A stretch of 64,000 bases of DNA, taken from Linanthus parryae. Its lineage: Eukaryota; Streptophyta; Magnoliopsida; Ericales; Polemoniaceae. The translations under genes and the position numbers were made by a program. Shown piece after piece: positions 24,253 through 37,647 of the stretch. Every line of letters starts with the position of its first letter. Positions within the stretch are counted from its first letter, which is position 1. The notes under the pieces are model-generated. The model ran no database searches and was not told where the DNA came from. It saw nothing but the letters and a program-made list of their open reading frames with translations. Where the stretch lies: the NCBI GenBank assembly GCA_023055425.1, contig JALGPY010000001.1, positions 70,984,994 through 71,048,993 on the forward strand, written 5' to 3'.

Positions 24253-25902
24253 GGCTATTCATCATAATAGGATTATGCAAAGTTTGTGACGTATAACTAT
24301 ATTCAACAATGATTTAAATTGTCAAATATAGCTCCCACTATTTTACTACGGATTAATAACCCTCAAGATATTAATGCGGAAAATATCCTTATATTTTCTA
24401 GTGGACCAAGATCCATGTTTCATCTCCTTATGAGCTTGTTTTGGCAAGTCACCCATAATTTGACTACTTTAGGTAGGAACAATTCCAATTGCATCCCATA
24501 TGCAACTCTTGGTTCAATTGGGCAAATAACTCCTTATTTATCCATCCATATGGATAATCCCGATTGATTGCCTCTGGGTTTTTTAATCATATTAATAGCC
24601 CAGTTGTGTTCAACCTCTTATTTAAACAATTGCACATTGTTACGTGCCATCGCATTCCATCATGATGAACCAAGTCGCCATGCTTTAGCACGCACGAACT
24701 TGATAAATAATGATGATAATGAGTGTTTAAATAACGAGAAGGCAAGAACACAATATTTAAATTTTGAGGGATTTTTTAAATTCAATTTTAATTGTTTTGT
24801 TGATCAATATCAACTAATCTATCTATTTGAGTTTGCGCACAACTCCAAATAATAGATCCGGGTTGTCTAATTATCTTATTATCCTAATTGCATGCATCAT
24901 CCATACACCAACCACAAAATAATAAGACAATAAAGTAAACAACCACAAAAACAAAAATTAAACGTGATGTGGATATGGCCTTTTCTAGACTAAGATAATT
25001 CCAAGCCAATGGAATTATCTGTGAACCCTAAAGCAAACACATCTCCATGTGTCATGATCTTTTCGTCCATCCTTCATAGTCTTGTGGAATGCACCATGCT
25101 CCATGCTCCATCTTTTGTGGCTCCTTTTGGCTTTGGGCTTCTTTTCTTCAATCTTGGCTAACAATCTACTTTACCTAGCACTAGCTAACTTCCATACTAA
25201 ATAAAATAAATCTCACAAGTTGAGAAAAAAAATTGGCACGCAGGCCATAAAACCCTAATTAATTATTACAATTAATTGATCAGCTCGCAGGCCGTAAACC
25301 AAAACACAAAAATTAAACATCCACATCATATCCAATCATCATGCGATTTGCACATAAACAGTTAAAATCCAATTTTAACGCGCTTGGTCAATTTTAATTG
25401 ATTTTAGGATATTCTAGGGTTAAAACGGTCCATGGGCCCAACAATAAAATTGCCCGGGCCCAAAAAGTGAACCGCAAGGCCCTAGGGCCGGCCCGGCCCC
25501 TAGCCCACGCGGTTAGGCCGCGGGCTAGGGCTGCCCCGGCCCCTAGGGGGGCCAAAGCTTGGGCGGCAAGCAAGAGGGGGGGTCCCCTAAGGGGGCCGAA
25601 CCTCTATAGGGAGTTGTTTCCAAAACAACTCCCTTGCTTGGTGCCCAAGTTTGGTTGTTTCTTTGTCTTGGAAGAACTCCTTCTTCCCCAAGGATGCCCA
25701 AACCCTAGATCTAAGATCCTAAAATTTCTCAAACTCACTAATTCATGCATCCAATGCAAAAATTAGATCTTGTTATGAAAGTTTATTGACAAATTGCATC
25801 CCATGCTTGATTTGTCTTATTTTACGCGATAAACAATCAATTTAAGGTGTAAAACAACAAAAACGTAACACATAAACCACGTTTATGCTCTACGACCTGT
25901 GG
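24253..25902 (-). other. Copia-B untranslated leader, well conserved
   Basis: Starts about where Copia-A leader starts and follows it closely for about 1.6 kb, including the block with TAGCTCCCACTATTTT and the GC-rich segment 25480-25620. Conservation contrasts sharply with the ruined pol next to it. Confidence 0.75.
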
Positions 25903-25914
25903 CTCTGATACCAC
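25903..25914 (-). promoter_or_regulatory. Primer-binding site of Copia-B (initiator-Met tRNA type)
   Basis: Element sense TGGTATCAGAGC directly after the LTR, matching the common plant copia primer site complementary to the 3' end of initiator Met tRNA. Confidence 0.85.
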
Positions 25915-27479
25915 AGTAGGGTTTTGATTCATGGATGCGCAACGGAAACACAAACAATCATAAACCATGCAAAACCCTCCAAGGATCACAAGTCAAGAGA
26001 CATAACGATGGTAAGGGTAAGAAATCAATAACACACCTTAGGGTTCTCCTTTGATGAATTCAAACGCGAATAGTGTCACGTCTCTGCGGTTGATCCACGC
26101 CTAGAGGTGAGATCTAGATCCTCCAAATCCATGTTCTAGCTAGGAAGAATGGAGGAGGAAGAAGGAATCGCCAACAATGGAGTGCCAAAGGTGGGGCGGC
26201 TCTCCCTTTAGGCCGACGGGTAGGGGGCGGCGGTCCCAAGGGGTTTCGGCCCTCTATGGATTTGCTCTCTCTCCTTACTTTGTTCTCTCCTTTCTTATAT
26301 CAAATAGATGTGTGGTTGTGTAGAGAGAAAAATAAGCTAGGAGTGTTCTTTATATAGTCCAACAACTCCTTGTCCTACTACATAAAGAACCCCTCTCCTA
26401 ATCCTACTCAAGTTCGGATTAGTCCCTTTTGCAAAATAGTCCTTATCATGTCAATACATGGATTAGTTCTATTTTCAAATTAATCCTAATCATGTCTCTA
26501 CATGAATTAGGCCACCTTGGCAAATCCTAATCATGTCTATACATAGATTAGTCCGACTTGCATATTAGTCCTACTAAGTTAGCAAGTTGTTGCGATTTCA
26601 TCCTTCTAATTAATTAATCATATTAATTAATTATTTCCCATGTCTAGTTCACCCCTATATGGCGTGTGACCCCATAGGTTCTATTTAGTTGGTAGTAACT
26701 ATTTACTAATATGGAGCGGCCTCTAGCAAGACATCCATTCTAGCCGACAAATAGAATAGTCATCATGACAAACCTTGTGCAAGTAATTGTCTCATCCCTT
26801 TGTCCCAATATCCGGATTGGACACGAGACATACAGTCACACTCGTATATCCAATACATAGTTTCTGGATCCATGGGAATAGCCTTATTCGTGCAAATAAC
26901 ATCAATATCCCATATTGATTTATTTGAGTCTGGCCAGACATTTTATAAGCACTATCCCTCGAGTGGCCTAGGATATTTGCTCCCGTTATGTGGGAGGGAC
27001 ACATTCTATCTACGTCCACTACGATATCTAAGCTTGCTTCTTATTGTATCCAGTACACGCCTTTATAACTACCCAGTTACGGTGTAGCGTTTAACGCTAC
27101 CAAAATCACAATAATCCACAACTAGAATATCTAGTGACTTCAAGTCTAAGGATGACAATACCATTGCACCGCGAGAAGCGCTTGTGACTTATCATAACGT
27201 GTATGTAGCCTTCTCGGAGATGGGTCAATCCAGTACGCCATTACTCCTAATGTATACCCATGTGTTGGATCACGATATCTCCATATCAATCCAACCCCAT
27301 ACTAGTCTATAGATGATTGTCCCATTAATCATTATAATTGACTAGGGATATTTAAGAATATAACACTTATATTCTAAGGACTTCATTCATGTTAACATAT
27401 CTCCATATCGATAACATAATGAATCGTAAATCCATAAATGTCACAATTAATTGATTGCCTCTAGGGCACAATTCCAACA
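25915..27479 (-). repeat. Copia-B 5' LTR
   Basis: 1,565 bp, nearly identical to 19281-20847. Its outer plus-strand base is A (AGTAGGG) in place of T, so the terminal dinucleotide is changed on the interior side only. Confidence 0.92.
26438..26566 (-). repeat. Hairpin-containing tandem repeat in the Copia-B 5' LTR
   Basis: Counterpart of 19805-19940, three units with ATCATGT and ACATGAATTAG-type arms. Confidence 0.8.
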
Positions 27480-27484
27480 GCACC
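27480..27484. repeat. Target site duplication of Copia-B, right copy (GCACC)
   Basis: Matches 19276-19280 exactly. Confidence 0.95.
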
Positions 27485-28602
27485 GCCTCATCCCCACCCT
27501 CCATCTACACCTGAGGTTCACCACAAGACTCCACACAATGCATCAACACCACATGAAGACGGTTCGGGTAAACTGTTAATTTTTTGTTTGTCTGAATTTA
27601 TTCCCTCCTACTTATATGGTGATGTTTGTCATAATTTGTGAATGACTATGAGGGCTTCTAATCAGCCAAATGGAGCAACAATCATCGAGAAGTCGAGTCT
27701 ATCTGTAGTGCATTCACCAAGTGTACCACATGACTCTCGGCCTGCACCAATCCCTGAGACGCCTTCACCAAATGCTTCAACCCCACAAGATGGTGGTTCA
27801 GGTAAACTCTTAACGTTTGGTTTGTTTAAATTTATTCCATCTTACGTATTACGATGCGCCATCACATTCCTTTTTAACAACTATGAGGGTCTACTAATAA
27901 ACCAAATGCTACAAGGATCGTTCCTAGTTCAGGTAAAGTTGTGACGTCTGTCGCAGTTCGTCTAAATTTCTCTGCTGTTATTAATTAATTATGCTACTAC
28001 TCGTAAATATATATATGCTTTTCATTTCTATTGAAAAATAGGAGGACAATCATCTTCTGGAGGAAAAAGGAAAAGGAAAGCTAGAGGAACTGCTAGACCA
28101 TTCAAGGAATGGGCAACATGGTTTAAATTTCCCATCCAGTTCCACGAGTATAATGTGCCAATAGGGACATGGAGAAGTGTGTTTCAAAGTCAGTTGGGGC
28201 ATCTTGCAAGGAAGGGAGAAATGCTTCCCATAATATACACAGTTTGGCGGTATCCTGAGCCAGAGTTTTCATTAAAGCAAGACGAGATGTGGGATCACAT
28301 AAAGGTCGTAAAATTTACCCTTTATATTTACTTATTATATTTACAAAATTAGACTAACGAAGTGTTTGGTAATTGTACCCACAAAATGCTACATTTATTG
28401 AAGAATACAGAGAAGTTGGTATGCGAGATCTTGGGCGGTAATGGTCGAACTAGAAGCATGCACTTAAAAAGGAATACTTTGATCCACGATCCAGAACTGT
28501 TAGCCGTATGTCCGCCACGGGTGAACCCACAACAATGGCTGATCTTGGTCAAATATTGGAAGACGGAGGAAGCTAAGGTACTTCAATTAGTTATGTCGTA
28601 TT

Positions 28603-28695
<93 letters not shown>

Positions 28696-29339
28696 AAGTT
28701 CAATTTAGATGTGAAATTATGCTGCATTAATATTAATGATAAAATTGAGATTTTTCGATTTTGTTACTCAATCCATTATTTATCTCCGATCATGCTTCTC
28801 GTGTTCATGACTCATGATTCTATGTTCTTATTAGGGTAGGAGTGAACATAATAAGGTCAATAGAAGCGACCAAAAGAACATTCATAGAAGTGGAAGGAAA
28901 GGCCAAATGCAAGTGCGAGAGAAGGTATTTACGACATACACTGATTTGTGTCAAGATCTCTTTTATTGATTGAATGTGACGGTTCCAAGCTCTTTCCGGT
29001 ATCAATTTGGTATTTCAGCTGAAGAACCAGGGCAAAGACTTTGATCGTCCTGCAGTCCACATGAAAACATACTCGAATGATCCAGAGGCTGCTGAAAACA
29101 TTATAAGTGTGTACATACACTTAGTTTTTTACGTATAGTATATGTGTATGTTACGTAGCACCTGTCTACTACGCCCATCGGCCAGCCACCCAGATGAGGC
29201 GGTTCATGAAGTTCGAGGATACTTCGGAGAGCGACGTCAATCCATACAGAACGGACAAGCAACATCAGTCGGAGCCGTTACAGTGCCGCAGTTGCCCATG
29301 CTCTATGATTTTGTATCCAATTCCATGTCCTTTTGTTGA
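27485..29339 (+). pseudogene. TNP1-type CACTA gene (Transposase_24-like), 3' part
   Basis: Continues the exon begun at 19186. A Pro/Ser-rich N-terminal region is built from repeated exon modules ending in GGTTCRG plus a GTAAA donor (donors at 27568, 27802, 27933). Then come a basic patch (GKRKRKARG, about 28060) and the Transposase_24-like core: WVRF-type WFKFPIQFHEYN, W(R/K)YPEPEF, a ...CPPRVNPQQW...YW block near 28500-28560, and SEHNKVNRS-GRKG near 28830-28915. A further block RPAVHMKTY lies at 29045. A frameshift near 28480 separates the two halves of the core. In En/Spm elements the matching protein binds subterminal repeats and assists the transposase. Confidence 0.75.
28599..28694. repeat. 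(TTA)n microsatellite in a TNP1 intron
   Basis: About 96 bp of TTA repeats with one interruption near 28625, just after the donor at 28577. Confidence 0.93.
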
Positions 29340-29912
29340 AACGCGACTTCCAGGGTGTTGGAGTGGTATTTATCAAGTATCGGGTTTGTTGTGCTAGTCA
29401 CTATCTTTAACGAACCCTGCACATTGAATTTCATGTTAGTTTTCCCTCATATTAGCAACCTAACCAATATCTCAGAATCAATTTATCGCTATTAAAGTTT
29501 AGTATATTTGTCGTCTTCGAAATTAACTTGGTTTCTTTGATTTCTTTGCAAATTACTACCGTAAAATACCTTAATAGAGTACAGTTGGGTCTGCTTCTTA
29601 TAGTTGCATTGTATGTATACTTCATATTCTACCTATAGAAGGCTTAATATGGATATATATACTGTTATCTTATTTAGGGCTATCCATGCTTTGGCACGTG
29701 CACGTCATTGTGACCGTTTTGTCGTAGCGCGCTAATGTGAAGCAGGAGCGCGGGTATAGCTTTTGGGTATACTTCAAAATAGCTAGCTCAAAAGTCGCAG
29801 AGCATAGATTTTGGGTATACAGGAATATTTGTAAATTTGGGGTAAAGTTTTGCAATGTACCATTTGGTGAATCATGCCTTAAACAGCCGTTTTGTGGATA
29901 TATATATATATA
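29340..29912 (+). other. CACTA 3' untranslated/subterminal region
   Basis: No ORF of note. It ends in a short (TA)n run (29898-29915) at the junction with Copia-C. Confidence 0.45.
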
Positions 29913-31344
29913 TATAGGGATTTGATCATGGATACGCAGAAGAAAAACAAATATTATCCATGCAATACCCTCCAAGGATCACAGGACAAGAGACATAACG
30001 ATGGTAAGGGAAGAAATCAAGTTACACACCTTAGGGTTACTCCTGTGATGACTTGTAACGTGAATTGTGTCACGTTCTCTATAGTTGATCCACGCCTAGA
30101 GTTGAGATCTAGATCTTCCTTATCCTTTGTGCTAGCCCAGAATGGAAGAAGAGGAAGAATAAATCACACAACACGAGAAAACAAGGAGGGGCGGCCTCCT
30201 TGTTTGGGCCGACGGCAAGGGGCGGCGGCAAGGGGGGGGGGGCGGACGCCTCTCTTGCTTTCTTGCTCTCTCTCCTTTTTGTTCTCTCCCACTCAAGTTA
30301 TGAACTAAAGGCTCATAAGTGTGGGAATGAAGGAAGGAGCATCCTTTATATAGTCCAACAAATCCTTGCCAACTACCTAAAGGACCCATTCTAGTCCTAC
30401 TAGAATTCGGTTTAGTCCCTTCCTTGAAAATTAGTCCTACTAGGTTTGCAAGGTGTTGCAAAGTGATCCTTCTAATAAATTAATCCTATTAATTAATTCT
30501 CAAATCTAGTTCAGCTCTATATAGCGTGTGACCCCATAGGATCTATCTAGTTGGTAGCAACAATTTCCTAATATGGAGCGGTTTCTAGCAAAACATCCAT
30601 TCTAGCCAACTAATAGAATAGTCATCCGACAAACCTTGTACAAGCAATTGTCTCATCCCTTTGTCTCTATATCAGGATTGGACACGAGACATACAAGTCA
30701 CACTCATACATCCAATCCATAGTTTCTCGATCCATGGGAATAGCCTTATTCGTGCAAATAACATCAATATCCTATATTGATTTATTTGAGTCTGGCCAGA
30801 CATTCTATAAGCACTATCCCTCGAGTGGCCTAGGATATTTTCTCCCGTTATGTGGGAGGGAAAAATTCTATCTACGTCCACTAAGATCTTTAAGCTTTCT
30901 TATTATTTTATCCGGTACACGCCTTTATAACTACCCAGTTACGGTATAGCGTTTGACGCTACCAAAATCACAATAATCCACAACTAGAATATCTAGCGAC
31001 TTCAAGTCTAAGGATGACAATACCATTGCACCACGAGAAGCACTTCTGACTTAACATAACATGTATGTAGCCTTCTTGGAGATGGGTCAATCCGGTGCGT
31101 CATTACACTTAATGCACACCCATGTGTTGGATCATGATATCTCCATATCAATCCAACCACATACTAGTCTATAGATGATTGTCCCATTAATCATTATACT
31201 GGACTAGGGATATTTAAGATAAACAACACAATTGTAAATCTAAGGACTTCGTTATATTAAATATCCAATAAATAATACAATGAATGTTCTAGCCAGAACA
31301 AATTCATACTAAACTAGATTGCCTCTAGGGAATCTATTCCAACA
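29913..31344 (-). repeat. Copia-C 3' LTR
   Basis: 1,432 bp; outer end eroded to TATAGGGATTTG in place of TGTAGGGTTTTG; inner end CCAACA adjoins the purine tract. Confidence 0.9.
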
Positions 31345-31358
31345 GTCTCCCACTTGCA

Positions 31359-34300
31359 CTAGAGCCAATCTGACGCATCTCGTATGCCCATGCTCCTAGT
31401 GTTCCCTTCATGCTTCTGCACAAGCGGCTTTGTAAGTGGATCTGAAAAATTCTCATATGTAGGAATCTTGCATATCTGAACATCTCCGCTATCGATAATA
31501 TCTCGAATCAGATGGAACTTCCTGAGAACGTGCTTGGATTTATGGTGCGACCTGGGTTCCTTTGATTGCACGATCGCCCCAGTGTTGTCACAATACAACT
31601 CAACTGGATCCGTAATGCTAGGAACCACACCAAGTTCTGAAACAAACTTTCTGATCCAAACAGCTTCATTTGCTGCGCCATTTGCAGCAATGTACTCAGC
31701 CTCTGTTGTAGAATCAGCAACCGTCTCTTGCTTGGAACTCTTCCATCTCACCGCTGCTCCATTCAGGCAAAACACATATCCCGACTGTGATCTAAAGTCA
31801 TCTTTGTCGGTTTGGAAGCTTGCATCCGTGTAACCCCTTACACACAACTCTTCCTCGCCGCCAAATATCAAGAAAGCATCCTTAGTTCTTCTTAAGTACT
31901 TTAGGATGTTCTTGACTGCAATCCAGTGACTCTCACCCGGATTGGATTGGTATGTGCTTGTCATACTCAAGGCATATGACACATCTGGTCTAGTACATAA
32001 CATGGCGTACATGATAGATCCTATGGCCGAGGCATAGGGAATTCTACTCATGCGTTCCTTCTCAATCTCATTGGAAGGACAACCACTCTTCGAAAGAGTG
32101 ATTCCATGTGACATGGGCAAGAATCCCTTCTTGGAATCTTGCATGTTGAACCGCTTCAACACCTTGTTAATATATGTACTCTGACTTAGGCCTATCAGTC
32201 TCTTAGATCCATCTCTATAGATCTTTATACCGAGTATATAGGCTGTTTCCCCTAAGTCCTTCATTGAGAAACACTTCCCTAGCCAATATTTAACAGATTG
32301 CAGTATGGGAACATCGCTTCCAATGAGTAGTATGTCATCCACATACAAGACCAGAAAATCTACAGAGCTCCCACTAACCTTCTTGTAAACACAAGACTCA
32401 TCTTCGTTTCTGATGAAGCCAAACTCTTTGACTACTTCATCAAAACGTCGATTCCAACTCCTAGAAGCTTGCTTCAATCCATAAATGGATCCTTGCAGCT
32501 TACAGACTTTGTTGGCTTGCTCTGGATATTCAAAACCCTCTGGCTGTATCATATACACATCCTCGAGGAGATTCCCATAAAGGAATGATGTTTTGACATC
32601 CATCTGCCAAAACTCATAGTCGTAGTATGCTGCAATTGCAAGTAGGATTAGGATGGATTTGGTCATAGCGACTGGTGAAAAGGTTTCATCATAGTCAATA
32701 CCATGAATCTGTCTGAATCCTTTAGCCACCAATCGGCCCTTATAGGTAATTACATTACCATCCATGTCGATCTTCTTCTTGAAGACCCACTTTCACCCTA
32801 TAGGCCGCGCCCCTTCGGGTGGTTCCACCAAAGTCCATACTTTGTTGGTATACATGGATTCCATCTCGGATCTCATGGCTTCTAGCCACTTCTGAGAGTC
32901 TGGCCCTTTTACGGCCTCTTCATAGGTACTAGGCTCATCATCTATGAGTATTGTGTCACCGGAATCGGTCACGAGAAGTCCATACCTCTCGGGTTCCTGG
33001 CGCACTCTACTAGATCTACGAAGCTCTTGTGTCATCTGAATAGGTTGTTCCACAACTGCTTGTGGTTCCTGTTCATGTTCCATAATCGGTTCAGTGATTT
33101 ATGGTTCTTGAATCTCATCAAGTTCTACAGTCCTCCCACTTGCTTCTTTAGAGACAAATTCTCTTTCTAGAAACACGCCGGTCCGAGCAACAAACACTTT
33201 GTTCTCGGTTGAATTGTAGAAATAGTAACCCTTAGTTTCCTTAGGGTACCCCAAAAATTTACACTTATCCGACTTTGGCCCTAGTTTGTCTGATTGTAAA
33301 CGTTTTACATAGACATCGCAGCCCCAAATCCTCATGAACGACAGTGTGGGACGCCTCCCACTCCACATCTCATGTGGTGTCTTCATGACTAATTTAGATG
33401 GAACACGGTTAATGGTGAAAGCTGCACTTAATAGAGCATGGCCCCAAAATGATAATGGAAGGTCGGTTTGACACATCATAGATCGAACCATATCCAATAG
33501 GGTTCGATTCCTCCTCTCAGACATGCCATTCCATTGTGGCGTTCCGGGTGGAGTGAGTTGGGACACGATCCCACAATCTCTAAGATAGTCGTCAAACTCT
33601 TAGCTCAAGTGTTCTCCTCCACGATCTGATCGTAGAGCCTTGATACTTTTGCCAATTTGCTTATCTACTTCACTTTTGAATTCACTGAACATTTCAAATG
33701 ATTCGGATTTGACCTTCATAAGGTACACAAATCCATATCTACTGTAATTTCATCAGTAAATGTAATGAAGTAGACATAAACACCCCTGGCAGACGTGGGA
33801 AATGGCCCACACACATCAGTATGTATGAGCGCCAATTGCTCACTAGTCCTCTCACCTTTCTTATTGAAAGGGGACTTTGTCATTTTTCCCAATAAACAAG
33901 CCTCACATGTCTCATATGATTCAAAATCAAATGAGTCTAGTAGTCCATCCTTATGGAGTCTGGATACAAGTTTCTCCTTTATACGACATAAACGAGAGTG
34001 CCATAAATAAGCAGGATTTAAACCATGTATTTTAATCCTCTTGGTATTAATGTTGTAGACAGGATTGCTTAGATCAAGGACATACAATCCATTAAATAAT
34101 TGCGCACTAAAATAGTGAATATTATTAAATTAAAAGGAACAACAATTGTTCTTTATTGAAATAATAAAACCTTCCTTGTCCAAACAAGAAATAGAAATAA
34201 TGTTTCTGCTCATAGCAGGCACAAAATAGCATTTATTTAATTTTAAAACTAATCCTGAAGGCAGAGATAGCTCGCACACGCCCACGGCCAACGCAGCAAC

Positions 34301-35306
34301 TTTTGCTCCATTCCCAACGCGTATATCTATCTCTCCTTAGCCAATCTTCTACTTCTCTTTAGATCCTGCACATTTCGACAAATGTGAGATCCACATCCAG
34401 TATCTAATACCCATGATGTAGAGACAGTTAAATTGACATCTACAACAAAAATATCTGGTGGTGGTGGAATCACTATTCCAAGCCTCTTGTCCTCCAGATA
34501 TTTTGGGCAGTTCCTCCTCCACTGTCCAGGCTGACTGCAGTAGTGACATTCACCTTTATTCACACCTTTGGCAATCCCACCAACAAGCTTAAGGGCAGGT
34601 TCCTTGGACTTGGAAACTGACTTGCCTTTGCCCTTGTAGGATGAGGCAAACCTTTTGCCCTTTTCTTTTTGGACCATCATAATGGTCTTGCCCTTACCCT
34701 TGTTGATGCTTTGTTCAGCTGTCCTCAACATATTGAGAAAATCTGGCAGTGGTTCCACGATCTCTAAATGTTATAGTTCATGATGAACTGTCCATAACTC
34801 TCGGGCAACGATTGCAACACGAGATCGGTTTCCAACTCTTGGCCGACCGGGAACCCTAGTCGGGTGAGATCCTCCAAGTACCCGATCATACGGAGTACAT
34901 GGGGTCCCATCGGGTTCCCGTCTGCCATATGACACTTGAACAATGCCTTAGAGACCTCATACCTCTCAACCCTTGCCTGCTCTTGGAAGAGCTACTTTAG
35001 ATGCTCGATCATATCGAAAACATTCATGTTTTCGTGTTGCTTCTGAAGCTCAGAAGTCATGGTGCAAAGCATCAGGCAGGCCGCATCATTAGCATCATCA
35101 ACACGCTTTTGATACGCCTTTAGGGCTGCTGGGGTATTGTTCTCTGGACCTGCTGGAACTTGCTCCTCTATTGCGTACAGTTTCTTCTCTTGCTTGAGAA
35201 CGATTCTCAAGTTTCTGTACCAATCAAGAAATTTGGTTCAAGAGAGCTTGTCCTTCTCAAGGACAGATCGTAGGGAATGTTGTGAACTCGATGAGTTGTT
35301 TGCCAT
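31359..35306 (-). pseudogene. Copia-C gag-pol, broken
   Basis: Collinear with the Copia-A polyprotein. The longest open piece, 31359-32765 (468 codons), carries the RT palm with YVDD, connection and RNase H. 32793-33083 is the linker before RT; 33099-33566 is the integrase C-terminal part including E of the catalytic triad; 33716-34087 contains the zinc module (CEACLLGK) and HTDVCGP; 34327-34758 contains the CCHC knuckle and protease DTG; 34992-35210 is gag. At least five stops or frameshifts separate them, for example near 32780, 33100, 33600, 33750, 34330 and 34770. The original start is at 35306 in the same context as Copia-A. Confidence 0.9.
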
Positions 35307-36897
35307 TTGGAATTCTACAAAAAGGAAAATACGCAAGTTTTAGTATTTGTGAATTTTTGACTATATTCAATAATGGCTAGTTTATCAAATATAGCTCCCA
35401 CTATTTTTTTACGGATTAATAACCCTCAAGATATTAATGCGGAAAATATCCTTATATTTTCTAGTGGGCCAAGATCCATGTTTCATCTCCTTATGAGCTT
35501 GCTTTGGCAAGTCTCCCATAATTTGACTACTTTAGGTAGGAACAATTCCAATTGCATCTCTATGCAACTCTTGGTTCAATTCAGCAAATAACTCCTTATT
35601 TATCCATCTGTATGGATAATCCCAATTGATTGCCTCTAGGTTTTAACCATATTAATAGCCTAGTTGTGTTCAACCTCTTATGAACCAAGTCGTCTTACTT
35701 TGGCATGCACGAACTTGATAAATCATGATGATAATGAGTTTTTAAATAACGAGAAGGCAAGAACACAATATTTGAATTTTTGAGAGATTTTTCAATTCAA
35801 TTTTAATTATTTTGTTGATCCATATCAAGTAATCTATCTATTTGAGTTTGGGCACAACTCCAAATAATAGATCTGGGTTGTCTAATTATCTTATTATCCT
35901 AATTGCATGCATCATCCATACACCAACCACAAAACAAAAAAAAAACGTGATGTGAATATGGCCTTTTCTAGACTAAGATAATTCCAAGCCAATGGAATTA
36001 TCTATGAACCCTAAAAACACATCTCCATGCGTCTTCATCTTTTGGTCCATCCTTCATAGTCATGTGGAATGCTCCATGCTCCATCTTTTGTTTCTCCCTT
36101 TGGCTTTGGGCTTCTTTTCTTCAATCTTGGCTAACAATCTACTATATCTAGCACTAGCTAACAACTATACTAAATAAAATAAATCTCACAAGTTGAGAAA
36201 AAAATGGCTCGCATGCCATAAAAGCCTAATTAATTATTACAATTAATTTATCAGCTCGCAGGCCGTAAACCAAATCACAAAAATAAACAATCACACCAAA
36301 CCAAATCGTAAGGTCATATCCAATCACCATGCGATTTGCACATAAACAGTTAAAATCCAATTTTAACGCCCTTGGTCAATTTTAATTGATTTTAGGATTT
36401 TCTAGGGTTAAAACGGTCCATGGGGCCCAACAATCAAATTGCCCGGACCCAAAAGAGGACCGTAAAGGCCTTGGGCCGGCCGGCCCCTAGCCCACGCGGC
36501 TAGGCCGCGGGCTAGGGCTGCCCCGGACCCTAGGCCGTCCCTTGCTTGGGCGGCAAGCAAGGAGGGGCGGTCCCCTAGGGGCTGAACCTCCTTTGGGAGT
36601 AGTTTCCAAAACAACTCCCTTGCTTGGTGCCCAAGTTTGGTTGTTTCCTTATATGACAAGAACTCCTTTCCATAGGATGCCTAAACCCTAGATCTAAGAT
36701 CCTAAAATTTTTCAAACTCACTAATTGATGCATCCAATGCAAAAACTAGGTCTTGTTATGATAGATTATTGACAAATTGCATCATATGCTTGATTTGTCT
36801 TGTTTTACGCGATAAACAATAAATATAAAGTGTAAAACTATCAAAATGTAACACATAAACCACTTTTATGCTCTACGACCTGTGTCTCTTATACCAC
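35307..36897 (-). other. Copia-C leader and decayed primer site
   Basis: Collinear with the Copia-A and Copia-B leaders, with small deletions around 35670. The primer site reads TGGTATAAGAGACAC in element sense, two changes from the Copia-B site in the first twelve bases. Confidence 0.75.
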
Positions 36898-37647
36898 TGT
36901 AGGGTTTTGATCATGGACACACAGCGGAAAAACAAATATTATCCATGCAATACCCTCCAAGGATCACAGGAAAAGAGACATAACGATGGTAAGGGAAGAA
37001 ATCAAGTTACACACCTTAGGGTTACTCCTGTGATGACTTGTAACGTGAATTGTGTCACGTTCTCTATAGTTGATCCACGCCTAGAGTTGAGATCTAGATC
37101 TTCCTTCTTCTTTGTTCTAGCCCGGAATCAAGGAAGAGGAAGAAGAAATCACACAACACGAGGAAACAAGGAGGGGCGGCCTCCTTGTTTGGGCCGATGG
37201 GAAGGGGCGGCGACAGGGGGGGACGCATCTCTTGCTTGCTTGCTCTCTCTCCTTTTTGTTCTCTCTCACTCAAGTTATGAACTAAAGGCTCATAAGTGTG
37301 GGAAGGAAGGAAGGATCATCCTTTATATAGTCCAACAAATCCTTGCCAACTACCTAAAGGACCCATTCTAGTCCTACTAGAATTCGGTTTAGTCCCTTCC
37401 TTGCAAATTAGTCCTACTAAGTTTGCAAGGTGTTGCAAAGTGATCCTTCTAATTAATTAATTCTATTAATTAATACCCAAATCTAGTTCAACTCTATATA
37501 GCGTGTGACCCAATAGGATCTATCTAGTTGGTAGCAAAAATTTGCTAATATGGAGCGGTTTCTAGCAAAACATCCATTCTAGCCAACTAATAGAATAGTC
37601 ATCCGACAAACCTTGTACAAGCAATTGTCTCAACCCTTTGTCTCTAT
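36898..37647 (-). repeat. Copia-C 5' LTR, truncated
   Basis: Matches the first 750 bp of the 3' LTR up to TTTGTCTCTAT and then stops. The lost part is mainly U3, so this LTR keeps its TATA (near 37320) but not the upstream control region. Confidence 0.88.

Larger units (their letters stand above)
19281..27479 (-). mobile_element. Copia-B: complete-ended but coding-dead Ty1/copia element
   Basis: 8,199-bp element in minus orientation with LTRs at 19281-20847 and 25915-27479 and perfect TSD GCACC. The LTRs differ by only scattered changes, by eye about 2-3%. The interior pol region is full of small indels and has no ORF above about 70 codons. The leader (24290-25900) and primer site remain very close to those of Copia-A and C. 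It is the same family as Copia-A, with an LTR about 135 bp longer owing to a hairpin-rich tandem array. Confidence 0.93.
29913..37647 (-). mobile_element. Copia-C: Ty1/copia element with truncated 5' LTR
   Basis: Minus-orientation copy of the same family. The 3' LTR (29913-31344) is full length. The 5' LTR (36898-37647) stops after about 750 bp, and CACTA end sequence follows at once. No target duplication can be read, because the right boundary is a deletion and the left boundary lies in a (TA)n tract. Its gag-pol is broken in several places, so it is older than Copia-A. Confidence 0.9.

Noticed and set aside
28349..28625. Separate small gene on the plus strand ending in poly-Tyr
   Set aside because: Part of the TNP1 core exon running into the (TTA)n intron tract.
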